DNA of 61,351 bases from SAR86 cluster bacterium (GTDB lineage: Bacteria; Pseudomonadota; Gammaproteobacteria; Pseudomonadales; Pseudohongiellaceae): positions 1-61,351 of the forward strand of contig NVVJ01000101.1 in assembly GCA_002402175.1 (NCBI GenBank), given 5' to 3'. Positions 50,332-58,074 of the stretch are shown one piece after another (position 1 is the stretch's first letter; each line of letters opens with the position of its first letter). A model generated the notes under the pieces. The model worked only from the letters and a program-made list of their open reading frames with translations. It did no database searches and was not told the origin of the DNA. A program made the translations under genes and the position numbers.

Positions 50332-50550
50332 ATGCACATGATGTTTCACATACAATCGCTGATGATATGTTTATCAATTCTATCCCTAGCCGCCACCGGG
50401 TTACTTTTCTTAACATTCCCCGAGAAGAGAGGCATACACCCGTTTTTAAGAGATCAAGAGCGCCATAGATTGGGATGGTGTGCGGCGATTAGTTTTGTTT
50501 TTTGTTTAATAACTGTCTCACTCTTTTTAGTGTTCGGACCCCAGAGGTGA
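50332..50550 (+). CDS. Small two-helix membrane protein
   Basis: A 70-72-residue protein with hydrophobic helices MICLSILSLAATGLLFLTF and LGWCAAISFVFCLITVSLFL joined by a charged loop. AAGGA at 50324-50328 suits the in-frame ATG at 50338 better than the one at 50332. Base composition is AT-richer than average. Together with the lipoprotein upstream it might form a lysis pair, but no endolysin is adjacent. Confidence 0.45.
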   Translation: MHMMFHIQSLMICLSILSLAATGLLFLTFPEKRGIHPFLRDQERHRLGWCAAISFVFCLITVSLFLVFGPQR

Positions 50551-50589
50551 ACGGCTTGACGACGTACAACTATAACGAAAGGCATAGCG

Positions 50590-50871
50590 ATGAATCCAGA
50601 GACGGGAACAATCTACACGCCGCAACAGATGAGCGAGATGGCTGGGGCGGCGGATCGTATGATCGAACAGTTCGGACCGCCGCAGACCACCGAACAGGTA
50701 GGCCAAGCCCGCATGGACAGGTTCGCCGAGGCGATGGGCCTGAAGATGATGAAGGTGCCGCCGACGCCGCGTCAGCAGTTCACCGGCACGGTCGACAAGT
50801 ACGACCTATGCCCGTGCGACTCGGGCAAGCAATTCAAGTGGTGTTGCTGGACGGGCGGGCGTAGCAAGTGA
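50590..50871 (+). CDS. SEC-C motif protein
   Basis: A 93-residue protein ending in the SEC-C zinc motif, CPCDSGKQFKWCC (CxC...CC). In SecA and many small proteins this motif binds zinc and contacts partner proteins. The N-terminal part is helical. A strong terminator follows 86 bp downstream. Confidence 0.75.
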   Translation: MNPETGTIYTPQQMSEMAGAADRMIEQFGPPQTTEQVGQARMDRFAEAMGLKMMKVPPTPRQQFTGTVDKYDLCPCDSGKQFKWCCWTGGRSK

Positions 50872-50957
50872 CGGCGATCGGGTGTATGCTATGGGCCGGG
50901 CCGTGCGACATCATGGCCGATCGGGAACATTCGTAATCGCGAACGGAAGCGCGTTAG

Positions 50958-50982
50958 ACCCCGCAAGGATGCGGGGTTTTTT
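50958..50982 (+). terminator. Strong rho-independent terminator
   Basis: ACCCCGCA (50958-50965) pairs perfectly with TGCGGGGT (50970-50977) around AGGA, followed by a T-run to 50982. It ends the deformylase block. Confidence 0.95.
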
Positions 50983-51105
50983 AATGCGCCGGTCAAACGC
51001 GACAGAAAAAATATAAAATCGTGTTTACGATCAACCAAGGCCGTTCGCCTTTTCATAAGTCTTTGTTTTGGAAAGCGTAACGCACACGTCTTCGACGTAT
51101 GGTTT

Positions 51106-51121
51106 GCAAACGTGGTATAAT
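51106..51121 (+). promoter_or_regulatory. Extended -10 promoter with GCAAACG element
   Basis: TGGTATAAT (51113-51121) is a perfect extended -10. It is preceded by GCAAACG, and the 14-mer GCAAACGTGGTATA (51106-51119) recurs exactly at the promoter at 52402-52415. The -35 side is poor (TTCGAC at 51091, 19 bp away). Confidence 0.7.
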
Positions 51122-51179
51122 GGTGTCATACCAACCAGTCGGCCGCACGTCGCGGTCGACGCAATCCGAAGGCGATACG

Positions 51180-51494
51180 ATGAGCGACAAGACGAACAGG
51201 CGTGAACCGGCTGACCTAAAGGGGAAGATGATACAAGTGTTCTTAGACGGGACAAAGCGAAAGCGTGGCGCGATCGGTTCGCGTCGGGTCAGGGTCGTCG
51301 GCGTGAAGTGCTCGCGTGGAAGACTGACCGGGCTGACCGTCTGTATGTTCAGCCCGGTCAGCGGCAGGTACAACGGCAAGCGCGTTAGGCTGAAGCCCGG
51401 CGAGTACGAACACACGCAGCACACGACGGGCGTGCTGTGGTTCAACCGCCTGCATCCGATCGGCGAATGGCTTGGCGCGGGGGGTGCCGCGTGA
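51180..51494 (+). CDS. Small basic hypothetical protein
   Basis: A 104-residue Arg/Lys-rich protein starting MSDKTNRREPADLKGKMIQV. ATG 51180 lies about 50 bases after the predicted transcription start, behind GAAGGCG. The frame from 51099 includes the promoter and is rejected. RVRVVGVKCSRGRLTGLTV looks like a small beta barrel. Function unknown. Confidence 0.55.
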   Translation: MSDKTNRREPADLKGKMIQVFLDGTKRKRGAIGSRRVRVVGVKCSRGRLTGLTVCMFSPVSGRYNGKRVRLKPGEYEHTQHTTGVLWFNRLHPIGEWLGAGGAA

Positions 51495-52300
51495 CCACCA
51501 AAGACATAGACGTGCGAGACTCACAACGCGGTCGCGTTTACAACGCGGAAGACAAAGCGTTCGCAAACCACCAGTCGGCGAACCATCGATACGGATGTAT
51601 CAAGATGGCGCGGCGTTATGTCGACAGCATCACCGAAAGCAAGTGGTGGGCGACGCAGACATACCCAAGGTTTGCGCCCGGTGCACGCGAGACGACCTAT
51701 CGTTCTTGTCACCGGCACATCGTAGTTAAGGGCAAGCGCGGTCGCGGTTGCTGGGGGTACAACAGCGGCCGCATAGTCATGGGCGACGAACGCTTGTGGC
51801 GATGGTTCTTGTTGCATGAGATCGCCCACACGATCGCCCACGAAGAACCGGCGCACGGACCGCAATACTGCGCGGTGTACCTCGCGCTTGTTCGGCGGTG
51901 GATCGGCCGCGACGCGTACCTGTTGCTGCGTTCAGAGTTCAAAGCGCACGGCGTCAGGTATAAGCGACCGCGCAAGCCGCCGACCGATCGGCAGCGTCAG
52001 GCGTTGCGGGCGGGCGCGGCTAAGCTGGCCGAGTGGCGAGCGGCCAACCCGAGAAAACGTACAGGCCGCATGATGTGCGACCGTGTTTATGCCAACGGTC
52101 ACACGCGTGGCGTGTACTGGAAGCGGATGCGATACGATTGGGCTATGGGGGATAGGTCGGACATGAACTGGTATTACTTCGCGTGCCGACGCCAGTGCGA
52201 CGGCGGGCTGCCAACTAAGCACCATTTTAGGACGATGCGCGAGTTAGATCGTTGGGCGCATAGGTTGACGCCCGCCGAGTTGTCAGACATCCGGCATTGA
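51491..52300 (+). CDS. Zinc metallopeptidase-like protein
   Basis: A 269-residue protein with the zinc motif HEIAHTIAHEEPAHG: His109, Glu110, His113 and probably His122 as third ligand. HGPQYCAVYLALVRRWIG directly follows, as in a SprT-like/TIGR04338-type group of putative metallohydrolases. The last 60 residues have cysteines and aromatic residues. The start is GTG 51491, overlapping the previous stop. Its target is unknown; it has no signal peptide, so a cytoplasmic role is likely. Confidence 0.6.
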   Translation: MTTKDIDVRDSQRGRVYNAEDKAFANHQSANHRYGCIKMARRYVDSITESKWWATQTYPRFAPGARETTYRSCHRHIVVKGKRGRGCWGYNSGRIVMGDERLWRWFLLHEIAHTIAHEEPAHGPQYCAVYLALVRRWIGRDAYLLLRSEFKAHGVRYKRPRKPPTDRQRQALRAGAAKLAEWRAANPRKRTGRMMCDRVYANGHTRGVYWKRMRYDWAMGDRSDMNWYYFACRRQCDGGLPTKHHFRTMRELDRWAHRLTPAELSDIRH

Positions 52301-52389
52301 AAGACCTATAGGACGCAAACGGCGTATACCCCGTTTAGGGGACGCAGGGGGCGTTATCTCCCATCCTTGGCAATTCTTAATCAAAGCAC

Positions 52390-52417
52390 TTGCACACGCA
52401 CGCAAACGTGGTATACT
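52390..52417 (+). promoter_or_regulatory. Promoter with -35, extended -10 and GCAAACG element
   Basis: TTGCAC (52390-52395), 16 bp, TATACT (52412-52417), with TGG before the -10. GCAAACGTGGTATA (52402-52415) matches the promoter at 51106-51119 exactly, so the two are probably used by the same polymerase form or activator. Confidence 0.7.
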
Positions 52418-52704
52418 TCACACGTCGACCGGGGGATGACAAGTGAAGAGCAGGACCGAGAGACGATCGCGAACCAACGGGCTAGGGCCTAACCGCCTGA
52501 AGACCACGGGAGCCATCGCGGGCGAGCCAGTTGTTTAGGCCACGACCCCGCGAGCACGGGCACCCCCAAGTAGACGCGATTACGAACTCAATAACAAAAC
52601 CACAACCCGGTCGGCTAACGTCGGCCGGGCAACTTGTCGAAGACAGACGAAAGGGATTGGTGCTGTCCAAGACGCGAACGGTCGTGGCCAACGCGACGAC
52701 CGTT

Positions 52705-52756
52705 CTTTAGATCGCACAACGCGATCAGGTATTCGGCGACCCACTGCCGAACAAGG
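52705..52756 (+). repeat. Structured leader repeat, copy A
   Basis: About 52 bp, roughly 88 % identical to 53072-53124. It contains two inverted repeats, GATCGC/GCGATC and TTCGGC/GCCGAA, and ends in AAGG just before ATG 52767. A GC-rich hairpin lies directly upstream in both copies. Confidence 0.75.
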
Positions 52757-52766
52757 AACCCCGACC

Positions 52767-53027
52767 ATGAAGTGCAGCACATACAACAGCCTGATCGCGG
52801 TCATTCATTCCAAGCTGTCGATCATGAACGATCACGGCATCGCCATCAACGCCGAAGTTATTAAAGACGAAGTCGAGAGCACCATCGAAAGCATATCCGA
52901 ACAGTGCAGCCTTTCAGTTCCAAAGGCCGACGCCGTCTTATTGATCGGCCACATGAGCAGGCTATTCAAAACCAGACGCGACCCCGGCCCAATGATCGGC
53001 GTGGCCGGAGACGGCCAAGACATCTGA
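52767..53027 (+). CDS. Small hypothetical protein with structured leader
   Basis: Unrecognised 86-residue protein starting MKCSTYNSLIAVIHSKLSIM; mostly helical with a Gly-rich end. It is the first gene behind leader repeat A. Confidence 0.5.
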   Translation: MKCSTYNSLIAVIHSKLSIMNDHGIAINAEVIKDEVESTIESISEQCSLSVPKADAVLLIGHMSRLFKTRRDPGPMIGVAGDGQDI

Positions 53028-53071
53028 CCAACCACGACCACCACGTCGCACGGCTTGACGGCCGCGCGACG

Positions 53072-53124
53072 CTTTAGATCGCACGACGCGATCAGGTGCT
53101 CGGCGACCTAATGCCGAACGAAGG
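53072..53124 (+). repeat. Structured leader repeat, copy B
   Basis: The second copy of the leader repeat, 367 bp after the first. Both inverted repeats are kept (GATCGC/GCGATC and TCGGC/GCCGA) although the bases between them differ. It is preceded by CGTCGC/GCGACG (53044-53071) and followed by AAGGGACGG and ATG 53136. Confidence 0.75.
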
Positions 53125-53135
53125 GACGGACAACC

Positions 53136-53390
53136 ATGTCAACCAAACTTACGCATTGGCAAAAGCGGGCACTTAAAAAGCTAAGGTCGCGAATCAATCT
53201 TGATAGCGCGTCGCTGCAATTTACGCAAGAGCAGATGGACGCGATGAACGGCCGCAGTCGTTCCGTATCTGACCACGACACGAAAGAGATCAAAGAGGCT
53301 TCGAGAAGATATAACAACACTTGGGTGCTTCCGCTGCTCGACGCCGTTCTTAAAGGCGACCGCGACTTGGCCGAGGCCATGTCTCGCTGA
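53136..53390 (+). CDS. Small hypothetical protein with structured leader
   Basis: Unrecognised 84-residue, helical, charged protein starting MSTKLTHWQKRALKKLRSRI. It is not similar to the gene behind leader copy A, so the leader was duplicated without its gene, or the gene was replaced. Confidence 0.5.
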   Translation: MSTKLTHWQKRALKKLRSRINLDSASLQFTQEQMDAMNGRSRSVSDHDTKEIKEASRRYNNTWVLPLLDAVLKGDRDLAEAMSR

Positions 53391-53426
53391 TGCGGCCCAA
53401 CACAACAAACGGAATTGAGGTTAATC

Positions 53427-53780
53427 ATGGATGACGAAAAGGTGGGGCACTGCTTCCACGACTGTGCGATGTGGATGATCGACCACGCGGACCAACACCC
53501 GAACGCGCTGCTTGTGCACGGCCTGCCGACGATGATGGAGCCGCCGCACGAAAAGTTCGGTCACGCGTGGATCAGGCTAAACAACGACACGGTGTTGGCT
53601 CCACACCCGACGCGCGGCATGGTGCCCGTTTTATTGGAGGCGTTCCATTTGATCGGAAACATATGGCCCGATGAGTTCACGACGTACACACACGCGGAGG
53701 CCGCGCGACTGATCGTCGAGACAGAACATTCGGGGCCTTGGGATAAACGATATGCGCTCAACACGATCGGAGCGGCTTAA
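53427..53780 (+). CDS. Hypothetical protein
   Basis: Unrecognised 117-residue protein starting MDDEKVGHCFHDCAMWMIDH. It has a Cys-His-Cys-like start (CFHDC) and His-rich core (HEKFGHAWIRL), with a layout resembling small peptidase-like phage proteins, but no active site can be stated. ATG 53427 is chosen over TTG 53415. Confidence 0.5.
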   Translation: MDDEKVGHCFHDCAMWMIDHADQHPNALLVHGLPTMMEPPHEKFGHAWIRLNNDTVLAPHPTRGMVPVLLEAFHLIGNIWPDEFTTYTHAEAARLIVETEHSGPWDKRYALNTIGAA

Positions 53781-53863
53781 CAGCCGACCGATCGCTTTCA
53801 ACTAACACGCTCATCAGAGCGGGCAACGCGGCCGGGCCCATCGGCCGTAGAAGGGTGCTCATC

Positions 53864-54883
53864 GTGGCACACGAAATCGGAAAGAATGACAAAGTGGTAT
53901 TGCACCGGGAACAAGCGTGGCACGGGCTCGGCATCGTCGTCAAAGACGCGCCGACACCGAAAGAAGCGGTCGAGCTTGCCGGGCTGGATTGGCACGTCGA
54001 TCAGTGGCCGCTGGCAGCCGTGCAAGATGGCGGCGAGCGTCTGGCCGTCGAGTCGCATGTCGCGAACGTGCGGAGCGATACAACTACGCAACTCGGCATC
54101 GTCGGCAACGGATACAAGCCGGTGCAGAATATTGAGCTTGCAGAGTTCGCGGCCGGGCTGGCTAAAGACGGTGATGTCGTCCGGTGCGAATCGGCCGGGT
54201 CGATCCGTGACGGAAAAAAGGTTTGGTTTTTGTTGAAGGGCCAGAGCTTCAGCGTTCGCGGTGATTCAGATGAGGTCGTGCCGTACATCCTTGTCAGCAA
54301 CGGACACGACGGCGGCACGGCCGTCAGATGTATTCCCACGTCGATTCGCGTGGTGTGCAGCAACACGCTGCACATGGTCATACCGCAGTATGAATCGAAG
54401 AGCGACAGCTTTAGATGGGGCAAGGGCGGCAAGGGCCTGTCGATCCTGCACCTTGGTGATGTAAAGGCCAAGATCGAAGACGCCCGGCAGGCGGTCAAGC
54501 TGTACGAACACGCGCTAGAAGACAGCCGCAAACGCATGACCACGCTGGCGTCGAAAGATGTGACGCGCGAGCAACTGCAAGAGTTTTGGTTAAACGCGTA
54601 TCAGCGACACTTTCAAGCGGTACCGGTCAACCCCATAACGGACATCCAGCGTCGGCGCGTTGCGCGGGCCGAGCGTTCGATCGGAGAGATCGCCAACCGC
54701 TTCGATAAGGAAAGGGATGTCGCGGGCGCAACCGCATGGAACGCGGCGAACGCTTACACCGGATGGCTTCAGCGCGATCGCAAGGCGCGGGGCGGTGAAG
54801 AGGGCCGGATCAACATCAACGTGTTCGGCGACAACACCAAGCGGACGGGCGAGGCGTTCGCACTGGCCGAGGCGATCGGCTGA
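53864..54883 (+). CDS. DUF932 / phage-plasmid-like protein
   Basis: A 339-residue protein of the DUF932 (TIGR03299) family found on phages and plasmids. AWHGLGIVVKDAPTPKEAVE, DTTTQLGIVGNGYKPVQNIE, VPYILVSNGHDGGTAVRCIP and TSIRVVCSNTLHMVI appear in the usual order. Function is not established. GTG 53864 follows AAGGG at good distance; GTG 53855 is too close to it. Confidence 0.8.
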   Translation: MAHEIGKNDKVVLHREQAWHGLGIVVKDAPTPKEAVELAGLDWHVDQWPLAAVQDGGERLAVESHVANVRSDTTTQLGIVGNGYKPVQNIELAEFAAGLAKDGDVVRCESAGSIRDGKKVWFLLKGQSFSVRGDSDEVVPYILVSNGHDGGTAVRCIPTSIRVVCSNTLHMVIPQYESKSDSFRWGKGGKGLSILHLGDVKAKIEDARQAVKLYEHALEDSRKRMTTLASKDVTREQLQEFWLNAYQRHFQAVPVNPITDIQRRRVARAERSIGEIANRFDKERDVAGATAWNAANAYTGWLQRDRKARGGEEGRININVFGDNTKRTGEAFALAEAIG

Positions 54884-54898
54884 CCAATCACAACATCG

Positions 54899-54928
54899 TG
54901 CCGCGCTGGGCCAACGCCCGGCGCGGCA
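54899..54928 (+). other. GC-rich hairpin after the DUF932 gene
   Basis: TGCCGCGC (54899-54906) pairs perfectly with GCGCGGCA (54921-54928), with an inner GGGC/GCCC. No T-run follows, so it may slow polymerase or protect mRNA rather than terminate. Confidence 0.5.
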
Positions 54929-54989
54929 ATTGTGTGCACGTCGTACACAGGCACGCGTCGGGCTGACCGGCGCTGAAGGGATAGTCGAT

Positions 54990-55283
54990 ATGGGGAACGT
55001 CACCACCGGAATGAAGTTGCGCAAGGCGCTGCGGTATGCGTCGTCGATCGGCCTACTGGTTCGCACCGTGCGGCGATCGGACGCGGGACGCGTGACCGAT
55101 CGAACGGTTAAGCCGGTCGACACCGTTTTGTTCGACACCACGCGCAAGGATTGCCCGCGAGCACTTACGTCACTGCTCAAGCGAGCGGAGAGGCGAAGGG
55201 CAGGGGCGTCGGTATCGGTGTTAGAAGAGATGTGCGACGCACTGGATCAGTGCGATGGCCAGATCGACGAAGCAACAGAATAA
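54990..55283 (+). CDS. Small basic hypothetical protein
   Basis: Unrecognised 97-residue protein starting MGNVTTGMKLRKALRYASSI, behind GAAGGG. The N-terminus is Arg-rich, the C-terminus an acidic helix. The longer frame from 54660 reads over the DUF932 gene in another phase and is rejected. Confidence 0.5.
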   Translation: MGNVTTGMKLRKALRYASSIGLLVRTVRRSDAGRVTDRTVKPVDTVLFDTTRKDCPRALTSLLKRAERRRAGASVSVLEEMCDALDQCDGQIDEATE

Positions 55284-55325
55284 ACAGCGAGCACCGGGCT
55301 TATCGGCGCATAAGGATTTAAGACG

Positions 55326-55655
55326 ATGACAAATCATGATGTAGAAGAGGCGTTGACTGAAGGGACCGACCAATCGGATATCGGCGGAGTCGATGCAATC
55401 GTTGGCATGATTCTATCGCCGCCCGCCGATTGGCGCGAGGTGATCGAGCCACTGCCGCCCCATGCGGTGACGGCGATGGCCAAGCAAGCCCGCGCGATAT
55501 CCGTTCGTGCGGCCATGCTGTCGGAGTATGCGACGGCCCGGCGCGATCCCGATCAGGGTCACGATGCGGGGGTCGAGGCCGCGCGCCGTATATATGTGTC
55601 GGCGCGTTGCTTGCTCGGGTGCGACCGCCCGGACAGCGGGGTGTTCAGTTTCTAA
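55326..55655 (+). CDS. Hypothetical protein
   Basis: Unrecognised 109-residue protein starting MTNHDVEEALTEGTDQSDIG, with helices in the second half (VRAAMLSEYATARRDPD). It precedes the promoter of the probable regulator. Confidence 0.5.
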   Translation: MTNHDVEEALTEGTDQSDIGGVDAIVGMILSPPADWREVIEPLPPHAVTAMAKQARAISVRAAMLSEYATARRDPDQGHDAGVEAARRIYVSARCLLGCDRPDSGVFSF

Positions 55656-55723
55656 TATCAGGAAAGGCGACGGTGAGCGTCATGGCGTTAATACACAAAG
55701 ATGTCGGGCACGCCCCAAAACGG

Positions 55724-55752
55724 TTGACACCCCCATCGGCGGGGGTTAGCAT
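55724..55752 (+). promoter_or_regulatory. Promoter with inverted repeat between -35 and -10
   Basis: TTGACA (55724-55729), 17 bp, TAGCAT (55747-55752). The spacer is a palindrome: ACCCCC (55729-55734) and GGGGGT (55741-55746) around ATCGGC, an operator where a bound repressor would block polymerase. ATG 55760 lies seven bases after the -10, giving a leaderless mRNA. Confidence 0.8.
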
Positions 55753-55759
55753 GTCTGGC

Positions 55760-56023
55760 ATGGATATGAAATATTCAAAATACAAACGCAACCGGCTGTC
55801 CCCGCAAGACATCATCTTGCGCAGGCTCAAGGAACTCAAGGCCGGGCGGTCAGACGGCGACCCGTCGTATAGCAAATACTGGCTGTGCACCCTGCTTGCT
55901 GATCGCGGGGTATGTGCCCGGCGGACGGCCGAGGAGTTCCTGTTAGGCAAGCGAATCAGCAAGGTCGACGTATATGCGGCGATGATGCTCGCCGTCGGCC
56001 TGATGATCGCACCGATCGAATAG
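55760..56023 (+). CDS. Small probable transcription regulator, leaderless
   Basis: An 87-residue basic protein starting MDMKYSKYKRNRLSPQDII. SKYWLCTLLADRGVCARRTA and EEFLLGKRISKVDVYAAMML resemble two helix-turn-helix-like halves, as in small repressors. It is a stand-alone unit with its own promoter, spacer palindrome and terminator, typical of an autoregulated control gene. ATG 55760 sits at the predicted transcript start; ATG 55751 lies inside the -10 and cannot be used. The longer frame from 55430 overlaps another gene. DNA binding is inferred. Confidence 0.55.
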   Translation: MDMKYSKYKRNRLSPQDIILRRLKELKAGRSDGDPSYSKYWLCTLLADRGVCARRTAEEFLLGKRISKVDVYAAMMLAVGLMIAPIE

Positions 56024-56054
56024 CCGCCAGTTCAACCCAAACAACCCCCACCAT

Positions 56055-56090
56055 AGCCCGCAACCGGATAGCCGGGAGCGGGCTTTTTTT
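56055..56090 (+). terminator. Rho-independent terminator after the regulator
   Basis: AGCCCGC (56055-56061) pairs with GCGGGCT (56078-56084), with CCGG/CCGG pairing possible inside, followed by a T-run to 56090. It isolates the regulator from the virion operon. Confidence 0.9.
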
Positions 56091-56165
56091 ATGCGCGGAC
56101 ATAATCGGCATAAAAAATAAACTACTTCGGATCGTTCGGCAACGTGATTAAAGGGTGTCGGGTTG

Positions 56166-56174
56166 TGGTATGAA
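56166..56174 (+). promoter_or_regulatory. Candidate promoter of the virion block
   Basis: TGGTATGAA (56166-56174) resembles the extended -10 of the promoters at 51113 and 52409 (TGGTATAAT, TGGTATACT). It lies just after a terminator and 8 bp before ATG 56183, which lacks a ribosome site, so a leaderless start is plausible. No -35 is evident. Confidence 0.45.
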
Positions 56175-56182
56175 CTCAATCA

Positions 56183-56467
56183 ATGGCGACATATACCACA
56201 CTACCGGAGGCGACCACGGCCGCGTTATCCAACTTGGATTATGCGAGCAGCGGAAGCATACCGAAGGCCCAAGCGTGCCGCGACGCTCTTAACGCCATGC
56301 TTTTATTGACTCCCAAGGCCGTAAAGAAAGACGGGGCCGACGTGACAATGTCGCCCGAGCAGATCGAAGGTCAGTTGACACGCGTTAATCAATGGCTGCT
56401 ATCGAACGACACGCAAGCCAACGGCGGCGGCGTGAAGCACCTTAGCTTGGGGAACTTTAGAGGATGA
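56183..56467 (+). CDS. Head-tail joining protein, gpW-like position
   Basis: A 94-residue protein directly ahead of the portal gene, the place of lambda gpW and related connectors. It is helical (ATTAALSNLDYASSGSIP; MSPEQIEGQLTRVNQWLLS). Sequence motifs are weak, so the call rests on position and size. No Shine-Dalgarno precedes it, in keeping with leaderless translation. Confidence 0.45.
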   Translation: MATYTTLPEATTAALSNLDYASSGSIPKAQACRDALNAMLLLTPKAVKKDGADVTMSPEQIEGQLTRVNQWLLSNDTQANGGGVKHLSLGNFRG

Positions 56468-58074
56468 GCACCACTAAGCCAAAAATGGGTCCGGTCAGCC
56501 GTGGCGTCGAATCCATGCGCAGCGATTACGCGGCAGCCAAGACAAGTCGATATCGCCGTCGGCGCACCGGCGTGTCTTCCGTGGGCAGCAATGCCGATTT
56601 TCATTACAAGTCGGAGAATGATTATCTGCGCATGATCGAGACGGCACGGGACATGCGGCGCAACGACGTGATCTTCAAGCCCGCGCTTAACAAATACAGA
56701 ACCAACATCATTCAAGGCGGGTTCGTGCTAGACCCGCAGACGGGCGACGACAGGCTCGACGACGATCTAAAAGCACGGTGGACCGAATGGGCGCAAGACC
56801 CTAGATCGTGCGACGCGATGGGCGAGTTGTCGTTCCACGATATGGAGGAAAAGGTGCTTGAGTCGACGGCTGTCGACGGCGACATCTTCGCGCTTCCACT
56901 GCAAGAGGGATCGTTACAGATATTGGAAGCCGAGCGGTGCCGCACACCTAAGAACGCACAGCGGGCCCGGTACGGTGATGTTATTCATGGCGTGAAGCTG
57001 GACGCCATGCGGCGTCGTCTCGAATACTGGTTTACCAAAGATGAGATCAGCCCAACCGCGCCGCTTCACAAGATCGGCGACATGACACGGGTCGCCGCGT
57101 TTGCAGCGCCAGATTCTAGCGCACCCGATTGGGACAAAGAGGGAAGGCGTGGAGCGCGTCAGGTGTTCCACATCGTCGACCCCGAGCGGTTCACGCAGAC
57201 GCGCGGCGTTACGCTGCTTGCGCCGACGTTCGATACCGCGTCGGGTATTGAAGATATCAATTTCTCAACGATCATCCGTCACCAGATCGCGTCGATCTTC
57301 GCAGTCATTCGTGAGCGAGAAGCAGGCTTTGAGGTTGGCGGCAACAGCGGCGCGTTAGGAAACCAGAACACCGAGTCGAGGTCTGACGGTTCGACCAAGC
57401 TGACCGAAGAGGTCGCGCCCGGCATGGAACTTCGACCGCCGCCGGGGGAAAAGGTAAAGCTGGATTCGCCCAAGGTGCCCGCGCCCGAGTTCTTCCCGCA
57501 CATGAAATTCTTATTGCAACTGTTCGGCAATCACCTGTCGCTGCCGCTGGTGATGCTGATGATGGACGCGAGCGAAACAAACTTTAGCGGTTGGCGCGGT
57601 GCGGTTCAGCAGGCGCACCTAGAGTTCAAACGCGTTCAGCTTTGGATGGCCCGCCGCTTTCACCGCCCGGTTTACATGTGGAAGGTTAGGCAGTGGGCGA
57701 TTGAAGACTCGCACTTTAGGCGAGCGGCCGAACGGTTGAATGTGTCGATCATGAATCACACTTGGCAGCCGCCGCGATGGGCGTTCATCCAACCACTACA
57801 AGACGCGACGGCCCACGACATGCGTGTGCGGACCGGTCAGACATCACCGCGTCGTGCGGCTATGGAGCTAGGGCTAGACGCGACAATCATCAGGGCCGAG
57901 CGTATCGCTGATAACCGATTGACGGTGCTGGCTGCGATCGACGCGGCTGAAAACATCTTTCAGCAGACGGGCGTGCGTATCGATTATCACGAACTGTTGT
58001 ATGTCCCGGCACCCGGTCAATTCAGCCTGTCGATGTCACTACCCATTGACCAAGAAGAGGACAATAAATCATGA
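56464..58074 (+). CDS. Portal protein, lambda gpB-like
   Basis: A 536-residue portal subunit. Family blocks include RRNDVIFKPALNKYRTNIIQ, GDIFALPLQEGSLQILEAER, LPLVMLMMDASETNFSGWRG and HLEFKRVQLWMARRFHRPVY. It forms the ring through which DNA is packaged and released. It overlaps both neighbours by ATGA. Confidence 0.9.
   Translation: MSTTKPKMGPVSRGVESMRSDYAAAKTSRYRRRRTGVSSVGSNADFHYKSENDYLRMIETARDMRRNDVIFKPALNKYRTNIIQGGFVLDPQTGDDRLDDDLKARWTEWAQDPRSCDAMGELSFHDMEEKVLESTAVDGDIFALPLQEGSLQILEAERCRTPKNAQRARYGDVIHGVKLDAMRRRLEYWFTKDEISPTAPLHKIGDMTRVAAFAAPDSSAPDWDKEGRRGARQVFHIVDPERFTQTRGVTLLAPTFDTASGIEDINFSTIIRHQIASIFAVIREREAGFEVGGNSGALGNQNTESRSDGSTKLTEEVAPGMELRPPPGEKVKLDSPKVPAPEFFPHMKFLLQLFGNHLSLPLVMLMMDASETNFSGWRGAVQQAHLEFKRVQLWMARRFHRPVYMWKVRQWAIEDSHFRRAAERLNVSIMNHTWQPPRWAFIQPLQDATAHDMRVRTGQTSPRRAAMELGLDATIIRAERIADNRLTVLAAIDAAENIFQQTGVRIDYHELLYVPAPGQFSLSMSLPIDQEEDNKS

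Larger units (their letters stand above)
52301..52766 (+). other. Long untranslated region with promoter and hairpins
   Basis: After the metallopeptidase lie a second GCAAACGTGGTATA promoter (52390-52417), then about 340 nt of probable leader. GAACGGTCGT (52676-52685) pairs perfectly with ACGACCGTTC (52696-52705) followed by TTTA, a possible attenuator. A leader repeat with two further hairpins (52705-52756) runs up to ATG 52767. A short 18-codon frame begins at ATG 52436 without a proper ribosome site. Otherwise nothing coding is seen. Confidence 0.6.

Noticed and set aside
54899..54928. Rho-independent terminator after the DUF932 gene
   Set aside because: The stem is perfect but there is no T-run, so termination is not supported.
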